The position numbers and the translations under genes are program-made. Source: Picochlorum sp. 'celeri' (taxonomy: Eukaryota > Chlorophyta > Trebouxiophyceae). From it: a DNA stretch of 64,000 nucleotides. Where the stretch lies: assembly GCA_010909725.1 (NCBI GenBank), contig JAACMV010000022.1, positions 930,001 to 994,000 of the forward strand, written 5' to 3'. The notes under the pieces were generated by a model. The model had not been told where the DNA came from. It worked only from the letters and a program-made list of their open reading frames with translations, and made no database searches. The number at the start of each line of letters is the position of its first letter. Position 1 is the stretch's first letter. Positions 63,827 to 64,000 of the stretch are shown here, piece after piece.

Positions 63827-64000
63827 ATGGCTGCACCAAGCAGCAGTGACCCGTTCTACGTCGTCAAAGAGGAGGTGAATGACACGGTATGTCAAAGTCG
63901 TTAGTAGTATTGCTATGCAGTCCCTTCTGATTCCAAGGAATCACGACGAGACAAATGAGTATAACTCAGTGTATTTATATTGTGTTGCAGTTGAAGACAG
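63827..64000 (+). CDS. Syntaxin-6/SYP61-type SNARE, 3' partial
   Basis: Exon 1 63827-63886 encodes 20 residues, MAAPSSSDPFYVVKEEVNDT; a GTATGT...TTGCAG intron leads to exon 2 at 63991, which runs off the window (TTG AAG ACA G...). The DPFYVVKEEV motif is the conserved N-terminus of syntaxin-6/Tlg1/SYP61, the trans-Golgi/endosomal t-SNARE. The SNARE helix and tail anchor lie outside the window, so the call rests on this short motif. Confidence 0.6.

Noticed and set aside
1..64000. Co-occurrence of a TFIIIC subunit, CLP1, DDX1 and two odd tRNA genes as a tRNA-processing cluster.
   Set aside because: The genes are tens of kb apart, separated by many unrelated genes on both strands; eukaryotic genes of one pathway are not normally clustered, so chance is the simpler reading.
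1..64000. CRISPR arrays, prokaryotic operons or insertion sequences.
   Set aside because: No spaced repeats, Shine-Dalgarno-linked operons, transposase genes or terminal inverted repeats with target duplications were found; spliced genes with GT-AG introns show a eukaryotic nucleus.

Overview
This window is nuclear DNA of a small-genome photosynthetic eukaryote, most likely a green alga of the prasinophyte grade. Evidence for the green lineage: plastid starch synthesis from ADP-glucose (ADP-glucose pyrophosphorylase and a class II starch synthase, both with N-terminal extensions), a PsbP-domain lumenal protein with a two-part targeting region, a plastid BASS-type carrier, an algal-type [FeFe]-hydrogenase and a plant-type COX5C subunit. 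Genes are packed tightly: several neighbours are 2-60 bp apart and one pair overlaps tail to tail. Introns are few and short (55-273 nt), with strong GTGCGT, GTACGT or GTATGT donors. Splice joins were worked out by reading frame and family similarity, not from transcripts.

Layout. 0-12 kb: TFIIIC TPR subunit, ATG1 kinase, a small secreted Cys-rich protein, [FeFe]-hydrogenase, an unrecognised coiled-coil protein, a Ser/Thr kinase and a GT31-like enzyme. 12-24 kb: a SEL1L/HRD3-like ERAD protein with an intron-containing tRNA-Ser inside one of its introns, a secreted LPMO with three chitin-binding domains, mitochondrial ATP synthase delta, AGPase, farnesyl-PP synthase, MsrB, COX5C and a bZIP factor. 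25-42 kb: LAS1, Sec14-like, membrane-anchored GH16, CLP1, a PEP-mutase-family enzyme, PsbP-domain protein, PRKRIP1-like, MMADHC-like, DDX1, a methyltransferase, WDR20-like, a low-complexity protein and Asterix. 42-48.7 kb: starch synthase, BASS carrier, DONSON-like, TIM44 and a fasciclin protein.

48.7-57.9 kb differs from the rest. It begins with 2.2 kb that is almost gene-free but holds a circularly permuted tRNA-Leu(AAG), whose 3' half lies upstream of its 5' half, and a 20-bp perfect hairpin. Three genes of unrecognised family follow: a large nuclear-type protein with a PIP box and two HNH-like regions interrupted by one in-frame stop (perhaps intronic), a protein with degenerate KRQ-starting repeats, and a small zinc-finger-like protein. 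From 57.9 kb normal genes resume: a glycosyltransferase, methylmalonyl-CoA mutase, an unrecognised protein, a tail-anchored E2, a lipase-like hydrolase and the start of a syntaxin-6/SYP61 gene.

Functional threads: starch synthesis (AGPase, SSII), fermentative hydrogen production (HydA), B12-dependent methylmalonyl-CoA metabolism (MCM and MMADHC), extracellular polysaccharide handling (LPMO-CBM14, GH16, GT31, a second GT) and ER quality control (SEL1L, UBE2J, Asterix). The strongest novelty candidates are the permuted tRNA and the PIP-box/tandem-HNH locus.
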